Origin: Chaetoceros tenuissimus
Taxonomy: Eukaryota > Bacillariophyta > Thalassiosirophyceae > Chaetocerotales > Chaetocerotaceae
Assembly (NCBI GenBank): GCA_021927905.1
Contig: BLLK01000069.1
Coordinates: 124,001-188,000, forward strand
Reading direction: 5' to 3'
DNA: 64,000 nt
The notes beneath the pieces were generated by a model. It had not been told where the DNA came from, searched no databases, and saw nothing but the letters and a program-made list of their open reading frames with translations. Shown here piece by piece: positions 28,813-39,332 of the stretch. How positions within the stretch are numbered: the first letter of the stretch is position 1; each line of letters begins with the position of its first letter. Made by a program: the position numbers and the translations under genes.

Positions 28813-30915
28813 TTAAAATTTACTTTCGAATAAGTCTGTAAGCATCGAAAAGCCATCTATAGAGATGCTTTGGATTCCTTGAACCTCGTGCTTCATGAAA
28901 AAAGAAAAGCATTCGCTCCAATAGTCCTCCACTTTTTTGACACCATTTCTTTGACAAATATTATGAATCTCTTGTATTTTTCTAGTGAATGGTCGAAATT
29001 TAGAGCTCTTCTTTGCCCATCTGGCAAACCTATCGTTCTCTTCATACCGCCTCATCGCAGCAATTTGAGCTTTGTGCATTTCTTCATTCTTATGAGCTTT
29101 CTTACCATGATTATCTTGGATAGATACTGGTGCTAGTATACATGAAGCTGTGTGAGACGCACTATGAGTACGATTGAACTCTTCTGCTGCACCACACCAC
29201 ATGTTGTCTAATCCATAGTCAATTTCATTGTCCATATAGTCTTCGACCTGATCAAAGAACCAAACAGCGAAATTTGAGTCCATCAAAACAAAGCCATTTT
29301 CGAGATATGTTGTGACTGTGCCCTCTAACTTCTTATAAGATGCAGAAGTGTATTTATTAAAAAGCGCAGAATCCTGAAAATTCACCAACTCGTTGGGCTC
29401 ATGTACCAACAGTTTAATTTTCCTTTGAAGGGATATCTCTACATTATTTCTGTAAGGAGCTGCAATTATTGAATCCTTCTTTGTTTCCATGAATGTGCTC
29501 CATGGAAAGCCATCCAAGTAAATATGATTGTCTTTGAACAATACGAAGTCAAACATCCTTAGTTGCTTCTTTATTCGTGATACAAATGTGAATTTGTTGA
29601 ATGGTTTGTCATCGACACTGACATAGAATGACTCTTTTGGCAATGATAATGAAGCTATCTGATTCGCAAAGAAGTGTTTCAATTCGATATCTACCAAAAC
29701 GACGCTCACAAACCAAAATGATTTGGGGTTGGCTTTGGCTAGGATTGCCATATCTAACTTTATCCTGTCCAATTCATTTACAATTTCATTTTCATTCCGT
29801 AAACGACAGCTCATGACAACTGCAATGCTTTCATTACGAGTATGTGATACTTGTAAATTTGGTCGAGTTTCTGATTGACCAAAAGTCAAATCTCGTTTGC
29901 TACCCAAATTCATTGCAATTGTCGTCTCAACATCTCTAGCTGTTATCCAAGGATAAGTAGATGTATAGGGTTTTGACGTAAAATAATATAAAACTTCATC
30001 AGCTACTAAAATATAGGGTTCATCCAATCTCCATTGACCTTTTTGCGAGTTGTATAATTTATCAAGAAGCTCTTTCATGCCTTTTCGATTGATGGTATAC
30101 CCTACTGTCGACCAATGCTGTGGCTCCCAAGTGATCCAATAATCTCCGTGCTTATGCAAATCTCTTTTATTCACAGCAGGATTACTTGTTATAAGTTGCA
30201 GTATAGACCAATCACTTGGAGCTTCGGCTGCATACGATCTCCAGTATTTAGCAAAGTCATTTGTCAAAAGTGAATCATCTTCAATAACTACAGCAACTTT
30301 GACACCATCATCATATGCTTGTTTGATAGCTTTCAGATGAGATAAAGTACATGCAGCTTCTCCAAATTTGTATGTATCAGGCAGATGCCTATTCTCTGGT
30401 GCAGAAAGAGTGACATTATTATTCAAAAGAAAAGTATTTTCCTCCAGCATTTGTTTTACATCGTCAATTGTCACTGCAGATACTCTGTGCAATTCAAGAT
30501 GTGCTTTTAGATCTTCATCAAAGTTCGCAAAGTCATTTTCTATCTCTTTGCGACGGTCAGGAGATGAGTCCAAGTTGACATAGTACATAGGAATCTTTAC
30601 TGATTCATCTGAAAAGAATGGACTTTTCTCGAGCTGTATTGTATTTCTAATGTTGTGCTTTTGAATTTGCTCCTCTGTTGAGTCTTCCTGCTTCATCACA
30701 GAAATAGTTTTGCTGCTTTTAGAGTAGTTCAAGGTAACTATAAATATCAAGCCCAATATTACAAAGCTCAACAGTTTCCGTCTTATAGGTAGACAGTAGA
30801 TACTTCTTCTGCGGGTTCTTATCCATTTCTTTGACTTGGGTGGAGAATGGGGATCTAGGGGCGAAGTAATTTCCGTTTTAATACGATGTGGAGACTGGCG
30901 ATTGTTGCGAAGCAT
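28813..30915 (-). CDS. bifunctional-looking Golgi glycosyltransferase: GT25-type domain plus second GT-A-like domain
   Basis: 700 aa from ATG 30915. A basic tail and one anchor (~residues 48-66, KLLSFVILGLIFIVTLNYSK) are followed by a GT25 domain: IPMYYVNLDSSPDRRKEIEN, GEAACTLSHLKAIKQAYDDG, VAVVIEDDSLL (the acidic metal motif), and WSTVGYTINRKGMKEL. After residue ~345 a second globular domain starts (VVMSCRLRNENEIV) with a GT-A-like order: FDFVLFKDNHIYLDGFPW, YGLDNMWCGAAEEF, and a late His motif (APVSIQDNHGKKAH). GT25 enzymes transfer galactose or glucose (collagen, LPS). The second domain's activity is unknown. Two domains on one anchor suggest consecutive sugar additions. Confidence 0.75.
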   Translation of the reverse strand: MLRNNRQSPHRIKTEITSPLDPHSPPKSKKWIRTRRRSIYCLPIRRKLLSFVILGLIFIVTLNYSKSSKTISVMKQEDSTEEQIQKHNIRNTIQLEKSPFFSDESVKIPMYYVNLDSSPDRRKEIENDFANFDEDLKAHLELHRVSAVTIDDVKQMLEENTFLLNNNVTLSAPENRHLPDTYKFGEAACTLSHLKAIKQAYDDGVKVAVVIEDDSLLTNDFAKYWRSYAAEAPSDWSILQLITSNPAVNKRDLHKHGDYWITWEPQHWSTVGYTINRKGMKELLDKLYNSQKGQWRLDEPYILVADEVLYYFTSKPYTSTYPWITARDVETTIAMNLGSKRDLTFGQSETRPNLQVSHTRNESIAVVMSCRLRNENEIVNELDRIKLDMAILAKANPKSFWFVSVVLVDIELKHFFANQIASLSLPKESFYVSVDDKPFNKFTFVSRIKKQLRMFDFVLFKDNHIYLDGFPWSTFMETKKDSIIAAPYRNNVEISLQRKIKLLVHEPNELVNFQDSALFNKYTSASYKKLEGTVTTYLENGFVLMDSNFAVWFFDQVEDYMDNEIDYGLDNMWCGAAEEFNRTHSASHTASCILAPVSIQDNHGKKAHKNEEMHKAQIAAMRRYEENDRFARWAKKSSKFRPFTRKIQEIHNICQRNGVKKVEDYWSECFSFFMKHEVQGIQSISIDGFSMLTDLFESKF

Positions 30916-31327
30916 CTTTTATTTTGCTATCTCCAAGATATGTAGTTAGTGACAGACTTGTTCAAATAATACAGATCGGGATGATGCGAAGGATGTAGGA
31001 TGTAGTAACTTGTGAACATGTTCAGTCATGTGGAAGATGGAAGACGAAGTTTTTGTTTCTCACTTTTAAATGAGAGCTAAATACATGTAATCGACTGTCA
31101 TTTAAAAATTTTTTAGCTATTGACACTCACTGTTCAAAATGCTCTTCCATGTTTAGTAAACATGGATCCGTATGTACGTACGTGAAAAAGAAGTAAAATT
31201 TATTGAAAATAATTCGAAAAACAATTGTTTCTTTTTCTTTTTACAAACTTCAACTAGCTATAGAAACTCATACTGAAAACATAAAAGCTGCGATCTCCCT
31301 ACTATTTGTACGCAGGCGGGGCTTACC
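30916..31327. other. intergenic, 412 bp
   Basis: 5' region of the GT25-type gene and 3' region of the next minus-strand gene. No feature recognised. Confidence 0.5.
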
Positions 31328-33235
31328 CTATCGCTTTTTACTTTTCCGCCTAGGAGTCGCACATGATCTATTCCTTTGAAATATACCTTTTAGACAATAC
31401 GCTAAAAGAACTAAGACTACAACCTTTGTCAAAAACCCTTTGAGAAATCTGGACCAATGCCGTGTTTCGTTTTCGAATATCTTGTCAATCTTTTCACCAA
31501 CTCCTTTTCCTGTTCTACACTGAAAGTAATTCAATTTTGCAAAGAATTCATTTTTGATACTGTGAAGGTTATTGAATTGACCACCCTCAACTGATTCCTT
31601 GTACTCTTCGTCAAAAAAGAGAAAAAGTCTAATGATCTCCCAACCTTGCTTGTTCACAATGTGAGATAGCCACATATCCTCCAAAAATTTGTATTTCTCC
31701 TCAAGACTATACAATTCCTTGTACAGAAATATGGATGCATCTATTATAGACATCCCTGTGCCTCCATATTGATAATGTGTCACGTCAAGTCTATAGCCTG
31801 CCCTCTGGGATGGACGAGAGATTAGAAACGGAAAAGCATTCCAATAATCTTTGTCATTTTTTCGCCATGTCTTGCCAAACCATGTCTTGTATGTCATTGG
31901 TTGACGCTTCTTATACAATTCTGCGATTGTATCTTTTCTAACATATTGGTCATCATCAATCATAATGATATAGTCTCCAGGCTCCTTTTGTATGATTTTC
32001 TGAGCCAATAGAAACCGCGCAAAGCCTCCTTGATTCCCTCCCATGTTTTCAACGTCAATTGATAATGATAGTTTGTCGCTAGAAGCTCTGACAACATCAT
32101 TTGCTATGGAAGTCAATTCATTTTGCCTTTCCGGACTATTGTTGCAAATGTGTATTCTCAATTCATGTCCCGGTGGCAGTTTCGACATGGCAAGCCTATT
32201 GAAAAATTCGCGTGAATTTTTCCTCTTGTAAATACACGAAATGACGTGAATCACTTCATTCTGTTTCAAGGAAGGTGGACGATTATTAATCAATTCCTTA
32301 TCACCTTGAATCACTTCTTTCTTGAACACCTTTAGACCATTTCTAGAATCAAAGGTGTAATTATACAATGCCTTTTGATCACCAATGTACTTTATCCGAT
32401 CAAGTCCAGCCATTTCCATAAATTTGAAAATAAAGGGTCGATCTGTAGCTTTTTGCAACCAATTTCCATCATCTCTTTGAAAATCTTTTTCTTCCAAATG
32501 CTGTAGTAAATGCGTTTGAAACATTCTCGGATGGCAAAAGGACCAAATAGAATTCCGTATAGTCTTGACAGAAGTTCGCAATTTCCATTGTATAGGTTTA
32601 CACTGCTCACTGTATTTGCCATTATGTCGACCCCACGCAAACCATGCTTTGGATTCCTTGAGTCTCTTGTATACATACGCAATTACATGTTCATCTGCAA
32701 GACTATCATCTCCGTCAACAATCAATGTGTATTCATATGGCATAGCTTGCGATCGTATATATTCAAATAATTTCCATTTTCCATATGCAGAACCATATTT
32801 TTCCTGACCATTATTGGATAAAAACGTGACAGACATACGATCTTGATAATATTTCTTTTGTGCTTCGGTAAACATGTCAATACTATAGTCTTCAAAGACG
32901 ACCACGTGAACATTTGCAAAGCCAGTATTGACCTGATGTTGAATAGATTGTAGACATCTTTCGAGGCCTTTTGTTTCATTCCATGCTGGCATTGCAATCC
33001 ATAGTGTTTCATCAGTGCTATTGCTAGGTGTACATATTTTAGGCTCAATGACTTTGCTTTCAAGTTCAGAAGAAGAGTGTTTTATTCTGCGAATGTATCC
33101 CTTTATCCTTGAAGGTGCAGCAGCAGCTATTTGTGCACATGTAGCAAAGTCTAATGAACAGTACAAAGTAAATATGATCAATGTGAATGTATGTATCCTC
33201 CTTCCTATCCTTGATGTAGCATTTCTATTTTTCAT
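31328..33235 (-). CDS. double-domain GT2-type glycosyltransferase, copy A
   Basis: 635 aa from ATG 33235, N-terminal anchor at ~15-33 (HTFTLIIFTLYCSLDFATC). Domain 1 is GT2-like: ETLWIAMPAWNETKGLERCL, VHVVVFEDYSID, and YTLIVDGDDSL with an intact DxD. Domain 2 repeats the theme: VIHVISCIYKRKNSREFF, LRIHICNNSPERQNEL, YIIMIDDDQYV (DDD), then YGGTGMSIID and KFLEDMWLSHIV, the acceptor/base region of GT-A enzymes. The C-terminus has a second hydrophobic stretch and a basic end, so the protein may span the membrane twice. It is a diverged duplicate of the gene at 33729, head to head with it over 493 bp. Confidence 0.75.
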   Translation of the reverse strand: MKNRNATSRIGRRIHTFTLIIFTLYCSLDFATCAQIAAAAPSRIKGYIRRIKHSSSELESKVIEPKICTPSNSTDETLWIAMPAWNETKGLERCLQSIQHQVNTGFANVHVVVFEDYSIDMFTEAQKKYYQDRMSVTFLSNNGQEKYGSAYGKWKLFEYIRSQAMPYEYTLIVDGDDSLADEHVIAYVYKRLKESKAWFAWGRHNGKYSEQCKPIQWKLRTSVKTIRNSIWSFCHPRMFQTHLLQHLEEKDFQRDDGNWLQKATDRPFIFKFMEMAGLDRIKYIGDQKALYNYTFDSRNGLKVFKKEVIQGDKELINNRPPSLKQNEVIHVISCIYKRKNSREFFNRLAMSKLPPGHELRIHICNNSPERQNELTSIANDVVRASSDKLSLSIDVENMGGNQGGFARFLLAQKIIQKEPGDYIIMIDDDQYVRKDTIAELYKKRQPMTYKTWFGKTWRKNDKDYWNAFPFLISRPSQRAGYRLDVTHYQYGGTGMSIIDASIFLYKELYSLEEKYKFLEDMWLSHIVNKQGWEIIRLFLFFDEEYKESVEGGQFNNLHSIKNEFFAKLNYFQCRTGKGVGEKIDKIFENETRHWSRFLKGFLTKVVVLVLLAYCLKGIFQRNRSCATPRRKSKKR

Positions 33236-33728
33236 CTTCGAGCAGTTTTGTGCTTTAGCTAGCTAGTTACTTTTCTGGTTCTTTCTTTTTTTGCCTTTGG
33301 CGATGAAGAGTGGTCTATGGCTGTAATACAAGCCGATGAGTACAAGTAGCTGATTCTATTATTCGTAGAATACCTATGGACTCGTTGCCGATAATTGTAA
33401 TACCGCGTACGTCAAAGATGCAAGATGCAAAATGTGAAATGTGGAACATTTTTCAACCCGGTTCATCATTGGACATTTCCTAAAAAAGAATAAGGAAGAA
33501 AGGGGAAGAAAGGGGAAAGACAGAAAAAGAAAGCTAATTATCTCTAATTTATCATGGGTCTTACTCATTTTTAATTTGAACATCCCTTTTTTTTTTTCGT
33601 TTGCTTTTTTGAAAATATTTGAAGCGCAACCAACATGAGTTGAAACAGCAGCTAATTACAAACACATTCATATTTCTAAGAAATGCACAGCTCTGTAGCT
33701 GTGTTCAATATATTGCTTACTCTAAAGA
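33236..33728. other. intergenic, 493 bp, between inverted paralogues
   Basis: Shared 5' region of the two GT2-type paralogues. It contains a purine-rich run (~33485-33530) and a T11 tract near 33587. No other feature. Confidence 0.5.
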
Positions 33729-35594
33729 ATGTATATGAGTACAAGAATCTGTCTCGCCAAAGATATGTCCTCAAGAGACTATTCCAAAGATAGGCTTATG
33801 TCGGCTATTGTTTCCTTTATGATGATGGCTCTCTTGTGTTTTATAATTGCCGTCAACATTATAAGCAGTGATACGCTTTCATTGCAAAATGTTGTAATGA
33901 AAAGACAAAGCTATGGAAATTCTTTGTCTGCAGAGATTAAGGATGTATGTACTCCCTCGAGCACCACTACAAATGAAACGTTGTGGATCGCCATTCCTTC
34001 ATGGAGAGAAGATGTACAAGCTATGGAGAATAGTCTAGACTCTATTTCATCTCAAGAAAATACTGGATTCCAAAATATTCATGTCGTGCTCTTTCATGAT
34101 ACACAAAGTGTACAGAAGCGAAAATATGAACAAGATCCAAAGCTGCAAATCACATTTATAGCAAACAATGATGATGTATCCAATAACATACAGGAATCAT
34201 CATATAGACTATGGAAAGTGTTAAATCATATACGATCCGTTGCAGGTCCGAATGAATATACCTTGATTTTAAATGAAAATGATACATTTGCAAATGAAGG
34301 ATCTATCCGATACATGTATGATCGTTTGAAGAAGACAAAAGCATGGTTTGCTTGGAGCAATACCATCCTATACTCGTCGTTGCTAGCTAGAGTACAGCAA
34401 ATGTGGACTACAACTACAGAGCCAATTTGGTCGCCTTTTTATACTCGAGTGATGCAGACGCATCTTTTACAACATTTCACCATGGATGACTTTCACTCCA
34501 ATGGCAAATGGATGCAAATTTCAGAAACAAATGAATACATGACGAGAAAGCTAATTCAAATATCTGGTGCTTCACGACAACAGTTTCTTGACAAAATTGA
34601 GGCTCCTCACTCTTATTCAAAAGTATCATCGAGTTCAAGTCAACTTGAAAAAGAAGTAATACATGTCGTTGCATGTATATACAAGAGAAATAATTCTCAA
34701 CAATTCTTTTCCAAGTTTACAGCAACAGAATTACCGCAAGATCATGTGCTAAAGATTCATATTTGTAACAATAGTCCAGACAGGCAGGAAGAGCTTAAAT
34801 CCACAGCAAAAATCGTTTGGAAAACAGAAAATGTAGATGAATCGCGCATGTCCATTGATATCGTAGATATGAATGGAAATCATGGTGGATTCGCAAGGTT
34901 TATGCTTGCCAAAGAAATCATGCAGAAAGAACATGTAGACTATATCATTATGGTAGATGATGATCAATACGTCCGTCCAAATACGATATTAGAAGTATAC
35001 AATCAAAGAGAGCCTCAAACTTACAAAACATGGTATGGAAAGACTTGGTTGCAAAATGAATCAAGTTATTGGAAAGCATTTCCATTCATGACGTCTCAAC
35101 CACAAGCTAGAGCTGGACAGGAGCTCGAGATTTCCAAATATCAGTATGGTGGAACTGGAATGTCAATCATTGACTCATCTGTATTTACAATTCAGGAACT
35201 GTTTGAGTTAGAGGAACGTTACAAATTCCTCGAAGATATGTGGCTTTCGCATGTCGTACTGAAAAGAGGGTGGAATATAAGTCGCCTCTTTGTTTATTTT
35301 GATGACCACCGAGAGGCATCACTGAATGGGCAATTCAATCATTTGAAAGAAGTTAAAAATGAATTCTTTGCAAGTTTGAAGTACTTCCAATGCGGAAATG
35401 GAAAATCAATATCGCAGAAGCTTGAGAAGAGGAGACCGGCCACAAAGAATGATGTGGTGACTTCTATTGAAGGTCAGGTCTCATTGTCTATCAAATTGAT
35501 TAGAGATTTAATCTTGAGTGTATGCCTAGTATACTCTGCAATGTACATGAGTCAAAAACGGAAGTTGATGAGGCCTCATTTGAAAAGTATCTAG
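33729..35594 (+). CDS. double-domain GT2-type glycosyltransferase, copy B, first domain degenerate
   Basis: 621 aa from ATG 33729, with an anchor near 25-45 (LMSAIVSFMMMALLCFIIAV). It aligns with copy A along its length (ETLWIAIPSWREDVQAMENS; FLEDMWLSHVVLKRGWNISR). In domain 1 the acidic DGDD of copy A is replaced by NEND (YTLILNENDTF, ~34261-34290), which should impair metal and donor binding. Domain 2 keeps YIIMVDDDQYV and YGGTGMSIID. A C-terminal hydrophobic segment (LIRDLILSVCLVYSAMYM) is followed by a basic end. I infer that domain 2 is the active site here, and that domain 1 may be regulatory or lost. Confidence 0.74.
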   Translation: MYMSTRICLAKDMSSRDYSKDRLMSAIVSFMMMALLCFIIAVNIISSDTLSLQNVVMKRQSYGNSLSAEIKDVCTPSSTTTNETLWIAIPSWREDVQAMENSLDSISSQENTGFQNIHVVLFHDTQSVQKRKYEQDPKLQITFIANNDDVSNNIQESSYRLWKVLNHIRSVAGPNEYTLILNENDTFANEGSIRYMYDRLKKTKAWFAWSNTILYSSLLARVQQMWTTTTEPIWSPFYTRVMQTHLLQHFTMDDFHSNGKWMQISETNEYMTRKLIQISGASRQQFLDKIEAPHSYSKVSSSSSQLEKEVIHVVACIYKRNNSQQFFSKFTATELPQDHVLKIHICNNSPDRQEELKSTAKIVWKTENVDESRMSIDIVDMNGNHGGFARFMLAKEIMQKEHVDYIIMVDDDQYVRPNTILEVYNQREPQTYKTWYGKTWLQNESSYWKAFPFMTSQPQARAGQELEISKYQYGGTGMSIIDSSVFTIQELFELEERYKFLEDMWLSHVVLKRGWNISRLFVYFDDHREASLNGQFNHLKEVKNEFFASLKYFQCGNGKSISQKLEKRRPATKNDVVTSIEGQVSLSIKLIRDLILSVCLVYSAMYMSQKRKLMRPHLKSI

Positions 35595-35797
35595 CTAATT
35601 TTGAAATGTAATTTAAAAATGTGTAAATATAACGTGCTTTTCTGGTCAGATAAATTTATATGAAAGGTACCATACCTTTGTTACTACAAGAAATTCTAAA
35701 AGAAGACATCCTATAATCCAATTTCAGTTCTAATTAAGTACAATGTTGATGCGAATATCTCGAGAGGAAAGTTGAGTATAGATTTTTCGCTTTATTT

Positions 35798-36640
35798 CTA
35801 ATACAAAGTGAGTTGACGAAATAAATTTGTTCCCATTGTCCAAATGGCATTCATTACCACCAAAGCCAAATATGCCCAAGCAAAAAGTACAGGTTTGGAT
35901 ATTTTCGGCCAAAAATTTGTAGCTTGATATTTTCGATAAGTTTCATCTATTCTTTTTTTAATTTCATCGTCAGTTAGAGAAAAAGATTGAAACGAATCTG
36001 AATGTTGATCTTGTGGCTCATTATTTGAAAGCGCATTCGCTTCTGCCATCTTCGGTCGTATAATCTTTCCTGAATTTTGACCATTGACGCTTTTTCCATC
36101 TTGAGGATTCATTAGGTTCAAATGCCACCCTGAAATACTTTGGACAGTTTTAACATCCGTCAACTCCTCCTCTTTTCTAATATTGAAATCTTTGTCAATT
36201 TGATCTTTTGTAGTTTCATCAGACCAAAAAATGATAAATATGGAAAATATACTCAGTAGTTGCAAAACACGCCGTTGCCAATTTTTCGAAAGTACTGAAG
36301 AAAAACTTATCGACTTGTATGTTCTCCTTAACCCTGTTTCAATGGTAGACTTTTGACTACTCTTATTTCTACTTGATGGAGATTGTGAATATTCAAAATC
36401 TGCAATGTGCCCATTTTCCAATACGTCCAAGGAACCAGTGTCTTCATCTGATGAATCTATACTGTGTTTGTTCATTGTACTTTCATTAATAATGAGAACT
36501 GTCTTCCCAAGCAGTTCGGAATAGTTTGGCTTTCGTCTATTCCGTTTCCGATATATCTGCTTGTCAATTGACGTCCGAGATGATGGCGCTCTGCTTCTAC
36601 TTGAACACTTTAATTTTTCTGGTGAATGTGGACTGGACAA
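35798..36640 (-). CDS. membrane protein of unknown function
   Basis: About 280 codons open to 36640 but without an in-frame ATG until 36475 (MNKHSIDSSDEDTG). Either the shorter start is used or an upstream exon joins at a plausible acceptor (TTACTTGTCCAG just inside 36640). The first ~110 residues are Ser/Arg/Lys-rich. There is one membrane segment (VLQLLSIFSIFIIFW) and a second at the C-terminus (VLFAWAYLALVVMNAIWTMG). No catalytic motif is seen. The gene faces the convergent end of GT2 copy B (204 bp apart). Confidence 0.55.
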   Translation of the reverse strand: MSSPHSPEKLKCSSRSRAPSSRTSIDKQIYRKRNRRKPNYSELLGKTVLIINESTMNKHSIDSSDEDTGSLDVLENGHIADFEYSQSPSSRNKSSQKSTIETGLRRTYKSISFSSVLSKNWQRRVLQLLSIFSIFIIFWSDETTKDQIDKDFNIRKEEELTDVKTVQSISGWHLNLMNPQDGKSVNGQNSGKIIRPKMAEANALSNNEPQDQHSDSFQSFSLTDDEIKKRIDETYRKYQATNFWPKISKPVLFAWAYLALVVMNAIWTMGTNLFRQLTLY

Positions 36641-37160
36641 GTAAGTTCCATCACATTTTTAGAATTACCATATTCTAATCAAGACCTCCCCACGTCTTTT
36701 CAATAAGCACTACAGTTGTACCATGAAATAAGAAAGAAGAAGATGCTGGAATACTTTTTTTTTTGCCTTATGTTCAAGGTATGTACGACGTACCTATGTA
36801 CTGTTGCTACATAGACACGTCATTTTTTTGAAATTGCTACGACACGCTAATAGCCTATTTAGATATCGTCATTGGAATCGTCATTGGAATGTATCGGAAT
36901 ATTGATGAACTTCGAAAAGTTGTCATCAAACGCAAACAAAAAGTGTTAATGAGAAGCATATTCTTTCCTCTTCATCTCAACAATGCTTATAATTATAAAA
37001 ACGATTTATTTTGGTCATCGTCATTCATCCATACACACTGAAGTTCTGAGTGGGCGGAAAACTTGAGAAAAGATATTAATTAAGCCAAAAAAAGACCTCT
37101 GGTCGACAAAAAGATGAAGAAAATTCTATTTCAAAATTATTTTTGATTTACGAGTATGAA
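36641..37160. other. intergenic, 520 bp
   Basis: Contains a short tandem duplication (TCATTGGAATCG, ~36869-36890) and AT-rich tracts. No gene recognised. Confidence 0.5.
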
Positions 37161-38597
37161 TCAATGAAATGACCTTCTTGCGTCAACGAATTCTGCAATA
37201 GTAGTACAATTCCCACATCTTGGATCAATGATATTTTTTCGCAATTCATTAATAAGTCTGCTCCAATTACTCCCCGTTGAGAGGACATAACGATTTGCCT
37301 GCATACTAATCAACAAAGCTCCAAGTGATTGTAATCCAGCTTTTCCACCAGAATCTGCTGCAATTCTTTCCATTGCTTCATCTTTCTTTGACAGCTTAGG
37401 ACCCGACTGATGAATCACCCAATTGGTTGGGGCATCCTGGGAAAATTTTTCAATTGCAATTGGATCTTCTGAAGCAATGTATATGTTGACATTTTCATCA
37501 CCATCTAGTTCTTTTTGTGTCAGAATTTGTTTCGTAGCATTTATATAGTCTTGGATTGATACAAGTTTCATTTCTTTCCATTTATCACCCCATCTAATGT
37601 TTACAGTTATAAACGATGTTGATGGTACTGCTTTCATTTCCTTGAGCTGTGCTTCTGCTTCCTCAATGACAATGTCAGTAACATTTTGAAATAGAAACTC
37701 CATTGCAGCTCCATGCAATACGGGTCTTCCATATTTCATTGCCCACTTTTGGCAATGTGACTGACCTTTCTCCACGTTCCAATCCACAATGTTCTCAGAT
37801 TTGATTGAACCTTTTGGACATCTCTCTCCAGATTCGTGTTGCCCAAAATAGCACCATAATTGCGAAAAAGGTAAAGTAGAGTCAGAGTCTCTATGTCTTT
37901 TCCCAATCAATTCACCGCATTGTTCCGCATCATTCCATTCCCAAGGCCGACCGGTATTATCTACTGCCTCAGTAACCATTATTTTCCCCTGATACGTAGC
38001 TTCACATAATGCATTCGACCAAACATGAATGGAAGAACCCATACCAGATCGGTACAATTTATATTTGAGAAGTTCATTTTTCTGATTTGACACTTGACAT
38101 TGATTTTGTACCTGATCAAACATTTTACCAAAATATGTAATAGGTGGCAAGTTTCCCCAATTAAAACGCAATGAAGAAGGCGTATCTCTTTTCTTTGCCT
38201 CGTCTTCATATCTCTTCAAATTTTGAGTGTATATATCTTGTTGTTCCTTTGTCAAATCTGAAAATGTTTCTCTTTTAATTTCAAGAGAGTATTTGAAATC
38301 TTTTTCTTTCATGAATTGCTCCTCAGGACTTGTTGCTTCAGGACTTTTTGACTGAGTGGAATTGCTCGAAATAGGAGATGACAAGAAGCGGGGTTTTGCT
38401 ACTAACACAAGAATTGCAAGAACCACAACACCAATGAGAAATGACGGGATTCTCCTCCTACCACAACTAAATCTTGAGGCACCAAAATGCATTGATCTTT
38501 TAATTGGTATGAATTTTCTCATAGTAGGTGATGTGCAATGTAAGTTAGGTATCGTAACTTCTCTTTTGAGTAGAGTGATTGAAATTGGCAAATCCAT
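37161..38597 (-). CDS. GT23-type (alpha-1,6-fucosyltransferase/NodZ-like) Golgi enzyme
   Basis: 478 aa from ATG 38597, with an anchor at ~49-66 (FLIGVVVLAILVLVAKPRFL). A helical stem (FSDLTKEQQDIYTQNLKRYE) is followed by the catalytic domain. It has the N-lobe GMGSSIHVWSNALCEATYQG, a WSRLI-type end, and the donor motif ITVNIRWGDKWKEMKLVS, equivalent to the H-x-R-x-x-D-K of FUT8/NodZ enzymes (here N-I-R-W-G-D-K). YVLSTGSNWSRLINELR matches the conserved C-lobe of GT23. It would transfer fucose from GDP-fucose to a glycan; acceptor unknown. The His of the usual motif is Asn here, which is unusual. Confidence 0.7.
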   Translation of the reverse strand: MDLPISITLLKREVTIPNLHCTSPTMRKFIPIKRSMHFGASRFSCGRRRIPSFLIGVVVLAILVLVAKPRFLSSPISSNSTQSKSPEATSPEEQFMKEKDFKYSLEIKRETFSDLTKEQQDIYTQNLKRYEDEAKKRDTPSSLRFNWGNLPPITYFGKMFDQVQNQCQVSNQKNELLKYKLYRSGMGSSIHVWSNALCEATYQGKIMVTEAVDNTGRPWEWNDAEQCGELIGKRHRDSDSTLPFSQLWCYFGQHESGERCPKGSIKSENIVDWNVEKGQSHCQKWAMKYGRPVLHGAAMEFLFQNVTDIVIEEAEAQLKEMKAVPSTSFITVNIRWGDKWKEMKLVSIQDYINATKQILTQKELDGDENVNIYIASEDPIAIEKFSQDAPTNWVIHQSGPKLSKKDEAMERIAADSGGKAGLQSLGALLISMQANRYVLSTGSNWSRLINELRKNIIDPRCGNCTTIAEFVDARRSFH

Positions 38598-39332
38598 AAT
38601 TTCAATTTTACCTAAAATTTACAAATATTTTTTTTTCAATCACCCAGTGAAAAAATTTCAACTGAAAATTCTTGAAAATTACAAATATGACAGACACTCT
38701 TTTCCAAGATTTTTTAAAAAGTCACTCTTTTGGCTGTACCACAGCCATTCGGGCATCGTGCTCTTTATTATTCCTTCATAGTAACTAGATCTCTACTTCT
38801 TATCTATTTCATTCACTGCTTTAATTCCTATCTCCACATCTGTTTACCTGCATATACGTGATCTTTCTACTATACAATGGATAATGGTTCAGTAATGTGT
38901 TTGGATAGCGACCCTATTGTCGATTTTCGTGTACCAATCAGCTGATTCCCAACATGAAAAGGATTAAATTTTGGTTGAAATTTGGATTTTCATAATTTAA
39001 GAAAAACGGTAAATTTGATGATTTTCTTGTATTTGGAGCATCAAATTTGCGATAATTTAGGAAAAATATTTGCAAATTTGAAAAATCGTAATTTAGACAC
39101 AAATTTGGCAAAATTTCAATCACTCTAGTAAAACAGATAAAAGGTAGTACTTTAATTTGAATAAACTCCCCTTCTTCCTTCTTCTTCTTGCTTGATGTTT
39201 TCTTTTTTCAATCTGAGCTAAATGACTGTCATCTAGCTATTAATGACACTATTCAAATACTCTTCCTGATTACTAAACATGCTTTCAGAGAGATAGCTGT
39301 GTCATTTCCCTAAAACTCCTCACAACCAGAAT
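38598..39332. other. intergenic, 735 bp, AT-rich with repeated AAATTTG words
   Basis: Between about 38950 and 39125 the word AAATTTG or its complement recurs at least five times with ATAATTTA.GAAAAA-like spacers. No gene seen. Confidence 0.5.
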
